Shown: in pieces, positions 7,375-17,600 of the stretch
How positions within the stretch are numbered: position 1 is the stretch's first letter
How the letters are laid out: each line of letters opens with the position of its first letter
From: Streptomyces sp. NBC_00704
GTDB taxonomy: Bacteria > Actinomycetota > Actinomycetes > Streptomycetales > Streptomycetaceae
Assembly: GCF_036226605.1 (NCBI RefSeq)
Contig: NZ_CP109000.1
Span: forward strand, 3,034,501-3,098,500
Reading direction: 5' to 3'
DNA: 64,000 bases
Notes under the pieces: generated by a model
The model's input: the letters and a program-made list of their open reading frames with translations, nothing else
The model's database searches: none
Told to the model about the DNA's origin: nothing
Position numbers and translations under genes: made by a program

Positions 7375-7687
7375 CCCGCCGTCTTCCGTGCCGTGTATCA
7401 GCTATTTCCGGCCCGTCCAAACCGGGAAACCGGCCCCACACTACCCGCGTCCCGCCGCCCACAGAAAGGAATGAGGAGGGATGCACTTGAATGCGCCTGG
7501 GGGCCGATGTTAACGTCACGCACCCGCCGGTGATCAACACCGCGCCCCGCCGACCAGCCCTTACTGGTCCGGCCCCCGCGCCCAACTCCGAGGCGCCCCC
7601 CGTTCCCTGTGAGCCGATCACTTCGGGCTGCCCACGCCACCCCGCGCCGTACCGCTTCCGCGCTCCCGCCGAAAGGCCGCTTTCCGC
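7375..7687. promoter_or_regulatory. Divergent control region between korSA-like and rep genes
   Basis: 313 nt with no long gene. It contains a strong GAGGAGG at 7474-7480 one base from an ATG (7481) that opens only a 10-codon frame (MHLNAPGGRC, stop at 7511-7513), which may be a mini-cistron or chance. The KorSA-like operator and the rep promoter are expected here, but no clear palindrome is recognised. Confidence 0.4.
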
Positions 7688-9419
7688 ATGCCCGCACAGC
7701 TTCAACTCCCGTATCCCGCGACCATTCCAACCGTCTCGCGTCCGCCGTCGGCGTTCACGACGCCGAGCTACCCGGCGGACGTCACCGCCTCTGCGGCGAC
7801 AGGGCGGGCGCTGGAGCGTCGCGCCCGGCTCACCGCCAGGCTGGCGAAGCTCGCCGCCACCGGCCAACTCGCACCCCTCGCACGACAGATAGCCGGACTC
7901 GGCGGCTGCGCGCATCCGATCCGCCTGACCGGGCACCGTACGCGCCTGGACGCCGTTACCGGTGCGATCCTCGACCACTTCGACTCCGGCCGACTCCCGG
8001 CGGGTGAACTGCTGGTCCGCTGCGGCAACCGCCGTGCCACCCGCTGCCCCGCATGCTCCACCATCTACCGCTACGACACCTACCAGCTCATCGCCGCCGG
8101 ACTGCGCGGTGGCAAGACCGTCCCTACCAGTGTCGCCGCGCACCCGCGCGTGTTCGCCACCCTCACCGCGCCCGGCTTCGGGCCCGTCCACAACCAGCCC
8201 GACACCGGCCACTGCCACTGCGGTCAGGTCCACCCCGACGACGACCCGCTCCTCGGCACCCCGCTCGACCCCGACCGCTACGACTACGCGGGCGCAGTGC
8301 TGTGGAACGCGCACGCCCCGGCCCTGTGGGCACGCTTCACCACCCACCTGCGACGCGAGATCGCTAAGGCCGCCGGGCTCACGCAACGGACCCTGCGCCA
8401 CCACGCCACGCTCTCCTACGCCAAGGTCGCCGAGTACCAAAAACGCGGCCAGGTCCACTTCCACGCCGTCATCCGCCTCGACGGACCCACCGGCCCCACC
8501 AGCACCCCACCCGACTGGGCCACCACCGGGCTCCTCGACCACGCCGTCCGCGCCGCCGCCCAACGCACCCGCGTCCACCACGAGGGCGAACCGCCGAAGC
8601 AGCCGCAGCCCGCCGGACACCTCCCCGCGTCCCTGCCCCAAGCCTCAGATCGGGCGCGGTGGTTGGTGTTCCGGTTCGGGCGGCAGACCGACGTCCGGGC
8701 GATCCGCGGCACTGACTTCACCGGTGGCGGCCCGGTAACCGAGCGGCACGTCGCCGCCTACATCGCCAAGTACGCCACCAAAGGCGCCGAGACCACCACC
8801 GGCACCCTCGACCGCCGCCTCCGCCTCCTCGCCGAACTCGCCACCCACGACATCACCGACCACGCCCGCCACCCGACCCCAGCACGCCCACCTCCGCCTG
8901 CGCCAATGGGCCCACATGCTCGGCTTCCGCGGCCACTTCTCCACCCGCACCCGCCACTACTCCACCACCCTCGCCCACCTCCGAGCCGAACGCACCGCCT
9001 GGCGGACCAGCCGACCCGACACCCAGACCCCCACCCCCGCCCCCGCCCCCGCCCCCGCCCCCGCATCGGCGTCGGCGTCGGCGGAGACGCAGGCCGGTCA
9101 GACAGGCGGCAGCCCGATCGGTGACCGCACCGGACACCCCACTGACCTGGCCCCCGGTCACCGTCCCGATCACCGCTACAGCGCCGGTCAGCGCGTGGAC
9201 TCGGACACGACGCTGGTCATCTCCCACTGGCAGTACGCCGGAACCGGCCTCCTACCCGAACTCGAACACCTCGCCGACCTCCTGGCCGCAACACGGCTGA
9301 CCCGACCCGAGCAACCGCCCCACACCCGGCGCTCGAAGCGCTCCAGTGACCGCGCCGGTCACCCGGTCGGTCACTCTGATCGGCTGACCAGTGCCGTCCG
9401 GTCAAGGGCCATCGCGTGA
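7688..9419 (+). pseudogene. RepSA-like replication initiator, frameshifted
   Basis: Frame 1 (from ATG 7688) encodes an actinobacterial rolling-circle type initiator: zinc-ribbon-like CGNRRATRCPACSTIY (~residues 115-130), PRVFATLTAPGFGPVH, a YAKVAEYQKRGQVHFHAVIRLDG motif containing the HUH-type H-F-H, and VAAYIAKYATKGAE. The frame then runs into Pro/Arg nonsense after DHA (~8866). The expected continuation (HLRLRQWAHMLGFRGHFSTRTRHYSTTLAHLRAERTAWR) is in the next frame from ~8880 and runs to 9419, where its stop overlaps the xis start. Family members have roughly 15-20 more residues at the break, so a small out-of-frame deletion near 8865-8880 is likely. The element is therefore probably replication-dead unless the sequence has an error. 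Confidence 0.8.
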
Positions 9420-9604
9420 CCGCCGGCACGGAACTCCTCACCGTCCCCCAGGTCATGGCCCGCCTCCAACTCGGCCGCACCGCCGTCTACGACCTCCTCC
9501 GCACCCACCAACTCCCCTCCCTCACCCTCTGCCGAGCCCGCCGCATCCCCACCCACGCCCTCACCGACTTCATCCGCACCTGCCTCGACCAGGAAGCCGC
9601 CTGA
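9416..9604 (+). CDS. Excisionase-like HTH protein (Xis)
   Basis: 62 residues, essentially a winged MerR/excisionase-type HTH: LLTVPQVMARLQLGRTAVYDLLRTHQLPSLTLCRARRIPTHALTDFIRTCL. GTG 9416 overlaps the stop of the rep frame and its own stop overlaps the integrase ATG (TGATG, 9602-9606), so rep-xis-int form one coupled operon as in pSAM2-type elements. It would direct Int towards excision. Confidence 0.85.
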   Translation: MTAGTELLTVPQVMARLQLGRTAVYDLLRTHQLPSLTLCRARRIPTHALTDFIRTCLDQEAA

Positions 9605-10884
9605 TGACCACAGCCCGCCCCGCTCCGTCCCGCCGCTCCCGCACCCGTGCGAACGGCGACGGGACCGTCTACCAGCGCAAGGACGGCCGTTGGGAGGCCG
9701 CCGGATACGTCCTCGCCCCCGGCAACACCTGCAGGCGCGTCCGGGTCTACGGCGCTACCCGTAAAGACGCGATAACCAAGCTCACCGAGAAGATCGCCGC
9801 CAGCAACCGCGGCCTTCCCATCGCCGCAGCCGACAGCACCGTGAGCGCCTACCTCGCGTACTGGCTGGACGGCGTCGCTGTTCACCACCTGCGGGAGAAC
9901 ACCCACAACCGCTACGCGGCCTCCATCCGTCTCCACCTCAATCCCGGCCTAGGCGTCAAGAAGCTCGCCCGGCTCACCACCCGCGACGTCCGCACCTTCC
10001 TCGACGGGCTCCGCACCACCTGCCAGTGCTGCGCCCAGGACCGGGACTCCGTTCGGCGGTCTTGCTGCACCATCGGCCAGTGCTGCGGAAAGCGGCTCTC
10101 GCCGCTGACCGTGACGTACGTCCACGCCGTGCTCAAGTCCGCGCTGGAACACGCCGTCCGCGAGGATGAGCTTCCGCGCAACGTCGCCCGGAACGTCAAG
10201 ACGACCACACCCCGCCCCAGGCGCTTCCAGCCCCTCACCGCCGCCGAAGCCCGGCAACTCCTCCGGGCTGCCAACGGCGACCGGCTTCACCCCCTGTACG
10301 AACTCGCCCTGCGCACCGGACTCCGCAAAGGCGAACTCCTCGGCCTCCACTGGGAAGACCTCGACCTCGACGGCGGCACCGCCACCATCCACCGCTCCCT
10401 CCAACGCACCCGCAGCCAGGGCCTGACCGTCCTGAACACCAAAACCCTGGCCTCCGAACGGCGCATCGCCCTCCCCACCGAATGCGTCAACTCCCTCAAG
10501 ATCCACCAGGAACAGCAACAGGAAGAGCGCCAGGCGGCCGGAACGGGCTGGACAGACAACGGCCTCGTCTTCACCACCCGGAATGGCAGGCCGCTCGACC
10601 CCACCAACCTCACCCGCCGCTTCCACCGCCTCCTCCACAGCGCAGGGCTCCGGACGATCCGCTTCCACGACCTCCGACACTCGACCGCCACCCTGCTCCT
10701 GGAGCAAGGCGTCGATCTCGTCGTCATCAAGGAACTCCTCGGCCACGCCCACATCGGCGTCACCGCCGGCGTCTACGCCCACGTACGCCTCCGCCTCCAG
10801 CGCCAGGCCATCGACACCCTCGGGGGCATCCTCAGCCAGACCGACGCCCCGGACGACCCGCCCACCGCAGCCGTCGTCCGCTGA
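9604..10884 (+). CDS. int: Tyrosine-recombinase integrase
   Basis: 426 residues. AP2-like N-terminal DNA-binding region (GDGTVYQRKDGRWEAAGYV), SAM-like core-binding domain (~75-190) with a Cys-rich insertion (CQCCAQDRDSVRRSCC...GQCCGK), and catalytic domain with R (ALRTGLRKGELLGLHWED), HxxR (FHDLRHSTATLLL), H (LLGHAHIGVTAGVYAHV) and the Tyr nucleophile in VYAHV. ATG 9604 overlaps the xis stop. A good terminator follows at 10916. Int normally lies next to the attachment site; no tRNA gene is at hand, so the target is not a nearby tRNA. Confidence 0.92.
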   Translation: MTTARPAPSRRSRTRANGDGTVYQRKDGRWEAAGYVLAPGNTCRRVRVYGATRKDAITKLTEKIAASNRGLPIAAADSTVSAYLAYWLDGVAVHHLRENTHNRYAASIRLHLNPGLGVKKLARLTTRDVRTFLDGLRTTCQCCAQDRDSVRRSCCTIGQCCGKRLSPLTVTYVHAVLKSALEHAVREDELPRNVARNVKTTTPRPRRFQPLTAAEARQLLRAANGDRLHPLYELALRTGLRKGELLGLHWEDLDLDGGTATIHRSLQRTRSQGLTVLNTKTLASERRIALPTECVNSLKIHQEQQQEERQAAGTGWTDNGLVFTTRNGRPLDPTNLTRRFHRLLHSAGLRTIRFHDLRHSTATLLLEQGVDLVVIKELLGHAHIGVTAGVYAHVRLRLQRQAIDTLGGILSQTDAPDDPPTAAVVR

Positions 10885-10908
10885 CGTTGCCGTCACCGTT
10901 GCCGTCAC
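10885..10908. repeat. 12-bp tandem repeat next to int (possible Int arm sites)
   Basis: CGTTGCCGTCAC occurs twice head-to-tail immediately after the int stop. A related pair (GTTGCCGTCGCTACTGCCGTCA) lies at 5285-5306, at the other side of the suspected element. Such motifs next to actinobacterial int genes could be arm-type binding sites; inferred. Confidence 0.45.
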
Positions 10909-10915
10909 AAGACGC

Positions 10916-10949
10916 CAGGCCCCGCCGGAGATCATTCCGGCGGGGCCTG
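10916..10949 (+). terminator. Rho-independent terminator after int
   Basis: 14-bp perfect stem (10916-10929 with 10936-10949), 6-nt loop, followed by a T-rich run (TTTGATCTATTTT). Ends the rep-xis-int transcript. Confidence 0.9.
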
Positions 10950-11036
10950 TTTGATCTATTTTCCCGAGCAATTTAAATGCCTGACTATTGGGCGTCCCGC
11001 AACAGGCGCGTACCGAAACCCTTGACTCGGTTCAAC

Positions 11037-11606
11037 CTATCCGCGTGAAGAAGTATCACTCGCTGGGATCGTATAGGAAGCCGCGAGACTCTCGTCGAAG
11101 AACACGACCAGCTCGTCAGGCATATACGTGAACCCCTCCCCCTCAGCCGCCCCTAGAGCAATAACCAGGCTTGACTTATTGGAGAATCCAAGGCGATACG
11201 CCCACGGCATTTCAGGACACCCGTCGTTGGGAACGTGCCAGGCAGGAATGATTTCCACAATATCCGCCCCAAGGAACCTCCCCCAATCGAGATGGTCGCT
11301 CACGTCGACAGTGTCCCCAGGCAAGTCGGCGTCCGACTCTCCAGGTTCCCTGAACTCGATTGCCATCCCTTCGTTGAGGCCATCCATCGCCCAAGACAGG
11401 GACAGTGCAGCCCCGGTGCTCATGACCAGATCAACGGCCATGTCGACTTCATGAGCACGATCCTCCCTATGCCCTTCGGGCCAGGTTTCCCCCTGCGGAA
11501 CTACGTAGCGGACCGCACTCACAGACGCCCCCGCGATCGCACCCCGAAGGTCAGCGAGACTAGCGTCGCCGCGCGCCTTTGCATCCCACGGCTCGATTAC
11601 CAACAT
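11037..11606 (-). CDS. Putative immunity protein for the RHS toxin
   Basis: 189 residues, acidic, cytoplasmic, no named family recognised. Its ATG (11606) is 2 nt after the RHS stop codon, the standard place for the cognate immunity gene. Local GC is visibly lower than in the RHS body, and the region downstream (10950-11036) is AT-rich, in line with a transferred toxin-immunity cassette. Immunity is inferred from position. Confidence 0.6.
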   Translation of the reverse strand: MLVIEPWDAKARGDASLADLRGAIAGASVSAVRYVVPQGETWPEGHREDRAHEVDMAVDLVMSTGAALSLSWAMDGLNEGMAIEFREPGESDADLPGDTVDVSDHLDWGRFLGADIVEIIPAWHVPNDGCPEMPWAYRLGFSNKSSLVIALGAAEGEGFTYMPDELVVFFDESLAASYTIPASDTSSRG

Positions 11607-11608
11607 GC

Positions 11609-14600
11609 CTAGTACCGCCCGAAGTATTGGAACTGTCCATTTGCGTCGAAGGTTGCACCGATCCCGCGCCCACCAGCAGGGTCCGGCATGATATACCGCG
11701 TTCCGCCCGCGAAGTTGCCGGAATTGACAGCGGACGTAGCGGTTTGCGGATTGGTCAGAATGTCGTCCAACAAATCCTGTCCGGCAGTCTTCAACTCCTT
11801 GCCGGGAACCACAGGAAGATCGCCGCGGTTCATATGCTTCTGGTATTCACGCCCTGCATGAGTCGTCTTCCCCTTGGCTGGACGCATTCCACTCTGCGAA
11901 AGCGCATCCAGATCGGGGCAGCCTCCGGAGTTATGCACGAGCACAGGAGTCTCGCCCGCCAGCACATAGTACGTGTGCAGGTCGGCGACGGTGAGGTTGT
12001 ACATGTCGGCCGCGCCGGGCCGGGCCAGTACGCCGATCAGGGAGACCCGGCTGCCGTCGGCGCTCTTCAGGGTGTGGCCCAGAGCGAGTCGGCCGGCCTC
12101 GGTCCAGGCGTGCGCGGTGTCGTCCCAGAAGGGATGGTGAGCGGTGGTGCGGATGGTGACGACCTTGCCGTCGGTGCCGCGGGCCTCCAGATCGACGAGG
12201 TCGTCATCGTGATGGAGAAGTTCGGCCGTCACGGTACGCGGACCGCTTTTGCCGGTCTTGGGGTCCGTTGCGAGGACCTTGTCTCCGATCCTCACGTCGA
12301 CGATGGGCTTGGTGGTGCCGTCGGCCATGAGGACTTCGGTACGGGGATCGAAGCTGTTCCGGCAGCCGCCGGCCACCTTGCTCTCGGCTCCGGCGGCACC
12401 GCCGAGATAGGCCATGAACAACTCGCTGGTGATGCCTTCGATGACCCTGCCGCGTGCCACTTCCTTGGCCTCGTCCACGCACTGGCTCGCGTTGTAGACG
12501 CAGTAGGTGGCCGCGATCTCCTTGGCCGTCTTGGCGTCGGCGGCGTCGCCTGTGTGCAGCACGTAGAGGTAGGCCTGGCGGCAGCCCTCGCGTCCGTAAC
12601 AGGCCGAGCCCGCCTTGGCCGACTCGTAGACCGGGTTGTACCAGAAGTCGTCGGTGAACTCCCCGTCCATCGAGCTGGCCCAGTAGTTCTGAAGCTTGTC
12701 GATGTCCTTGGTGACCGGGGTGTTCTGTGCGACCCAGTGCTTCTTCGCCGCGTGGGAGCGCTTGTAGATGTTGCCGCGGTGGTAGTCGGACGTCCCGCTC
12801 TTCGCGTCGTAGCCGACTTCCTGCTGCTCGTGCTTGCTGCAGTACTTGACGTCGTACTGGCAGGAGTTGGGGCGCGAGCCGATCTCCGTGCCCGCGGGGT
12901 CGGAGTAGGTGAGGGGGTTGTTGTTGGCGTAGGTGTAGCCGTGCATCTGCTGCGGGTCGCCGGGTGTGAAGACCGGGTCGACCGACAGGAAGCGGCCCGT
13001 CGCCGGGTCGTACTCCCGTGCGCCGAGGTGGGTCAGGCCGGTGACGGTGTCGGTGGTGCCCCCGACGAAGCCCTTGGTGCCGGTCCAGGTGTCGGGGACC
13101 GGGCCGCGCAGACCGCCGAACGGGAGAACGCGACGCTGGGTCAGCGCCTGGGAGGTGGCGTCGACGGACAACTGGGCCGTGCCGTGGTGGTCGGCCAGGG
13201 TGAAGGAGAAGGACCCGTCGTTGGCCTGGACGGCCTGGTGGCCGCCGCCGACGTCGAAGTAGCGGGTGCCCGTGGCGGTCGTGGCGCCCTTGGCCAGGGT
13301 GACTTCGGTGGCGCCGAGGTAGAGGGTGGTCTCGGTCGGGGTGCGGCCGATCAGACGGTTGCCGTCGGCATCGTAGAGGTAGTCGGTGACCTTGTCGCTG
13401 CCGCCCTCCACCGGCTGGGTGACCTTCGCCAGGTGGCCTTCGGCGTCCCAGTCCAGGGTCTGGGAGGTGCCGTTGCCCAGTTGCCGGGTGTGGGTGAAGC
13501 CTCCGACGTCGTAGGTGAAGCTGTCGGCGGACTTGACCGTGCCGGTGGTGGTGTCGATCGAGCTGAGGGTGTGCGGCCGGGCCTTACCCGGGTCGGGGTA
13601 GTGGTAGTTGCGGCTGGTGTCCGAGGCGCCGGAGGCCGTGGCGTGCTGGGTCTCGGAGAGCCGGTTGCCGACCTCGTCGTACCTGTAGGACGTCCAGTAC
13701 GGGGCCGGGCCTCCCACGACGGCACTGCTGGGTGCGGTGGAGCAGCCCGTGGCCGACTGGGCCCACGCCTCGCTCAGCCGGCCGAAGTAGTCGTAGGAGA
13801 AGCACTGGTTGTCGGTTCCGGAGCGGGAGGTGTCGGAGACGGAGAGGACGTTCCCCGCCTCGTCGTACTTGTAGGTGTTGAACTGGTCGACACCCGTAAC
13901 GTCCTGCCGGTCCACCCGTGAGGTCTCCAGGCGCTGGGTGCCCCAGTGGTAGGTGTCGGTCTCGAGCGTGGTCTTGCCGCCGTTCGCCGACATGGCGTAC
14001 TGCAGCGGCTTGCCCGTGAGGCTGTAGCTGGTGCTCGACTTCAGGTTCAGCGGACCGCTGACCCCGATGGGCCGCAGGGTGTGGTCCTCATAGGTGTGGG
14101 TGACGGTGTTGGCGGCCAGGGCACCGGCCTTGGGGTAGCCGATGCTCTGCACCGTGCCGGAGGCGTTGTACGCGGTCGTCGACAGATAGGTGCCCTGCAG
14201 GTCGCCCTCGGACGACGGGATCGTCACCGAGGAGCGCAGCGGCCGGTACTGCCGGTCGTAGGAGACGACGCTCGACTTGTATTCCTGAGTGCCGCTGAAC
14301 CGTGAGCTGGACGCGAGGTGGCCCTTGGCGCCGGTGACGGTGTCGTAGACCCACTTGGCGCGCAAGGCGCCGGTCGCGGAGTTGTCGCGCAGCTCGGTCT
14401 TGCGGCCGAGGCCGTCATAGACGTACGCGAGTACCGTGCCACGGCCGTCCCTGGTGCTTGTGACATGGGAGCGGTCGTCGTAGTCGTTGTGGCCGGCGCC
14501 CTTGTCGGGGTCGATGGTGTCGGTCAGCCGTCCCATCAGGTCGTACGTCCACGTCCAGCCGTTGCCCGCCGGGTCGGTGACCTTGGTCAGTTCACCTCGG

Positions 14601-17600
14601 GGCGAGTAGCCGTAGGAGGTCGCGTCGTAGGCGGCGTCGAGGTCGTGGGAGTGGAGCAGGCGCAGTTCGGTGGTGTTGCCGCGAGCGTCGGTGAGGCTGG
14701 TCTGCGCGGTGCCGCCGGCCGGCGGGACGACCGTGGTGCGGTCGCCGCCGTAGATCGTCTTCGTGACGCCGAGGACGGTTCCTCCGTCGCCGTTGCCGGC
14801 GATCTGCTTCAGCTCGCTCACCCGGCCCAGGCCGTCGTAGGTGTAGCGGTTCTGGGTCTCGACGGTCAGCGCGTTCTCGGGCTTGAACAGTGTGGTGGAG
14901 GGGGCGGTGGTGTCGGTGTAGTAGGTGGCGAACTCCTTCGACTTCAGTCCGCGTTCGTCGTAGAAGGTGTCCGCGAGCAGCGTTCCGCCGTTCGGGCCGG
15001 GGGCCTGGGTCTGCCGGGGCCGCAGGAATCCGTCGTAGAAGGCGTAGGTCGTGTCCTGGGCGCCGTTGTTGCCGAGCGTCTTCGTCGCCACGACGACCGG
15101 CTTGTCGTCGGTGATGGTGTAGCTGAACTCGTAGCTGGGGGTCTGGCCCGTGAGTCGGTCCGCCAGCCACACCTTGGCGGTACGGCCCAGTGGGTCGTAG
15201 GCGTAGGTGATGACCTTGCCGTTGGTGTCGGTCTCCGTGAGCGGTTGCCCGCGCAGGGTGTCGTAGGCGGTGGTCGACGTCTGGGTGGTCGTGTTGTCGC
15301 CCGTGGTGGCGGGCGGGGTGGTCACGGAGCCGCTGGCGGGAAAGCCGGTGGTCGGGTTGTAGGCGGTGGTGGTCGTCCGGCCGTCGGTGCGGGCGGACCT
15401 GGTGAGCGCGCCGGCGGAGCTGACGGTGACGTTGGCGGTCAGATCGGTGGTGGTCAGCGCCCGGCCGTAGCCGTCGTAGGTGGAGGTGGACTCCAGGTAG
15501 AGGGCACTGGAGCCGCTGTACGTCTTGAGTTTCGCGGTGCTGGTGGCGTCTCCCCTGGTCGCCGCGGCGCCGTAGGCCCCGCCGTCGTAGGCGGTTCGGA
15601 CATCGGACATGACGTCGTCCGGGCGGCTGGTGGTGGCGTCGCACGCCTTGGCGACCGTCTCCACCCGAGCGGGCGCGTCGAGGGGGACGCTGCCGGAGAC
15701 GTAGGTGGTGCGGGTGCACTGGTCGTCGGCCGCGGTCGTGGTGTCACCGAGATCCTCGGCCCGGGTGACCAGGCCGGTGGCGGCGTCGTGGGTGTCGGAG
15801 GTACCGGTGGTGCGCCACTTGACGCCGGCGCCGTCGTCGAGCGAGGTCCAGGACCTGCTCGAGTCGTTGCCGGTGAGGTTGGCCGTCACGGTGCCCCAGG
15901 TTCGGACCTTCTTCGCGGTCTCCTTGTACCAGGGGCGGTTCACCGTTTTGGAGAGGACCTTGCCGTCGGGAGCGGAGTAGGTGACGGTCTTGTACGCGAA
16001 GCCCGCCTGCGACTCGTGGTCGGTGATCGGGTCGCCTTCGCCCGCGCCGAGGGTGACGGACACGCTCTTCGTGCCGCCGGAGGCGGACTTGCGGTCGCCG
16101 TCCATGCCGCGCAGGAAGTAGCTGTCGGTCTGCGACTTCATCGCCGAGGCGCCGCCCTGGCCGCCGGTGCGCACCCGCACATGACCGTAACCGCGCCACT
16201 GCGACCAGGTCTTGGACTTCTCCTTGGTCATCCCGTCGTCATCGTCGTAGTGCCAGGCCGCGCCGTCCAGGTAGTCGTACATGGTGACTTGGTCGGGGGC
16301 GCCGCCGGTGCGGTCGGTGGAGGTGACCGTCTTCACGACGTACTTGTTGAACCACTGGCGGTCGGGATCGTCGGTGGAGCTGCCGCCGATGTACTGCGGG
16401 AAGCAACGGGTGGTGTTGGTCTCCGGGGTGGGCAGCGCGGTGGCGTCACAGACCGGCTCGGAATAGCCGACGTCTATCTGGCCGCCCGACTCGTCCGCCA
16501 CGGTGGACAGCCGGGACTTGATGTAGGGGGCGTAGCCGTCTCCGATCTTGTCGAGGCGGTTGGCGAGCTGGGTGTAGCCGAAGGTGATCTTCGGCAGGGT
16601 AATCGAGGCCGTGCCGTTGTAGCCGGTGCGCTGGACCGAGTCGAGCAGCAGCTGGTAGTCGGTGTCGGCCATGCCCCAGCGGTGGGTGAGCTTCCAGCCG
16701 TCGACGTTGCTGTAGGAGCCCGATACCAGGACCTGGGTGGTGACGGATGTCAGCCGCTTGCGGGTGAAGAACGCCGGGGAGAACCGGCCCTTGTCGCAGT
16801 CGGTGTCCGCCTCGCAGTTCAGGTCCCACGGGGTGTCGTACCAGTACTGCGAGCCCGTGGAGATGGACGAGCAGGTGGTCGAGCTGTCGGGGATGCACCG
16901 CTCGCTGTCGGTGAAGTTCACCTTGGCGAGCGCCTTCGCCGAGTACACGGCCGTGGACTTCAGCCCGTACTCGATGCGATCCAGGGTGCCGCCGCGGACG
17001 TAGGGGGTGTCGTCGGCCGCCTTGAGGTTGCGGCCGTAGGAGTTGGTTTCCTTGTCGTAGTAGTAGGCGACCGCGTTGCCGTGCGGGTCGACCACGTAGT
17101 CCAGGTTCCAACGCCAGCCCTGCTGGCACCAGGACGCCGCGAACGTGGAGGCGTTGCAGGGCTCACCGGAGTTGTTGCCGAAGACCGGCACGGTCCAGGT
17201 CGAGTCGGTGGTCTCGTTGCCACTCGCCCAGCCGGGCAGCCGGTTATAGCCGAAGTAGTACTGCGTCCCGTCGGGGCTCGTCACCCGCCAGTACTCGTCG
17301 TTGCGGGCGCCGTTGGAGCGGACGTCCGCCGTGGTGCCGTAGATGCGGTCGACCTTCGTGCCGTCGTCGTTCTGCAGCTTGAAGGAGTTGGCGCCGGTGG
17401 GGACCAGTTCGCCGCCGGAGCCGTTGAGCGAGAGCGTCGCGTTGTCGTACGCCCAGCAGAGGTCGCCCGGCTTGTTGCCGTCGGCGTTGGTGACGCCGTC
17501 GTCCGCGCACCCCTTGTAGCTGCGCTCGATGAAGCCGGGCGACAGGTCGAAGCCGTCGCCGACCCAGGAGGCCTGGTTGTTGGTGTTTCCCGTGCGGCCG

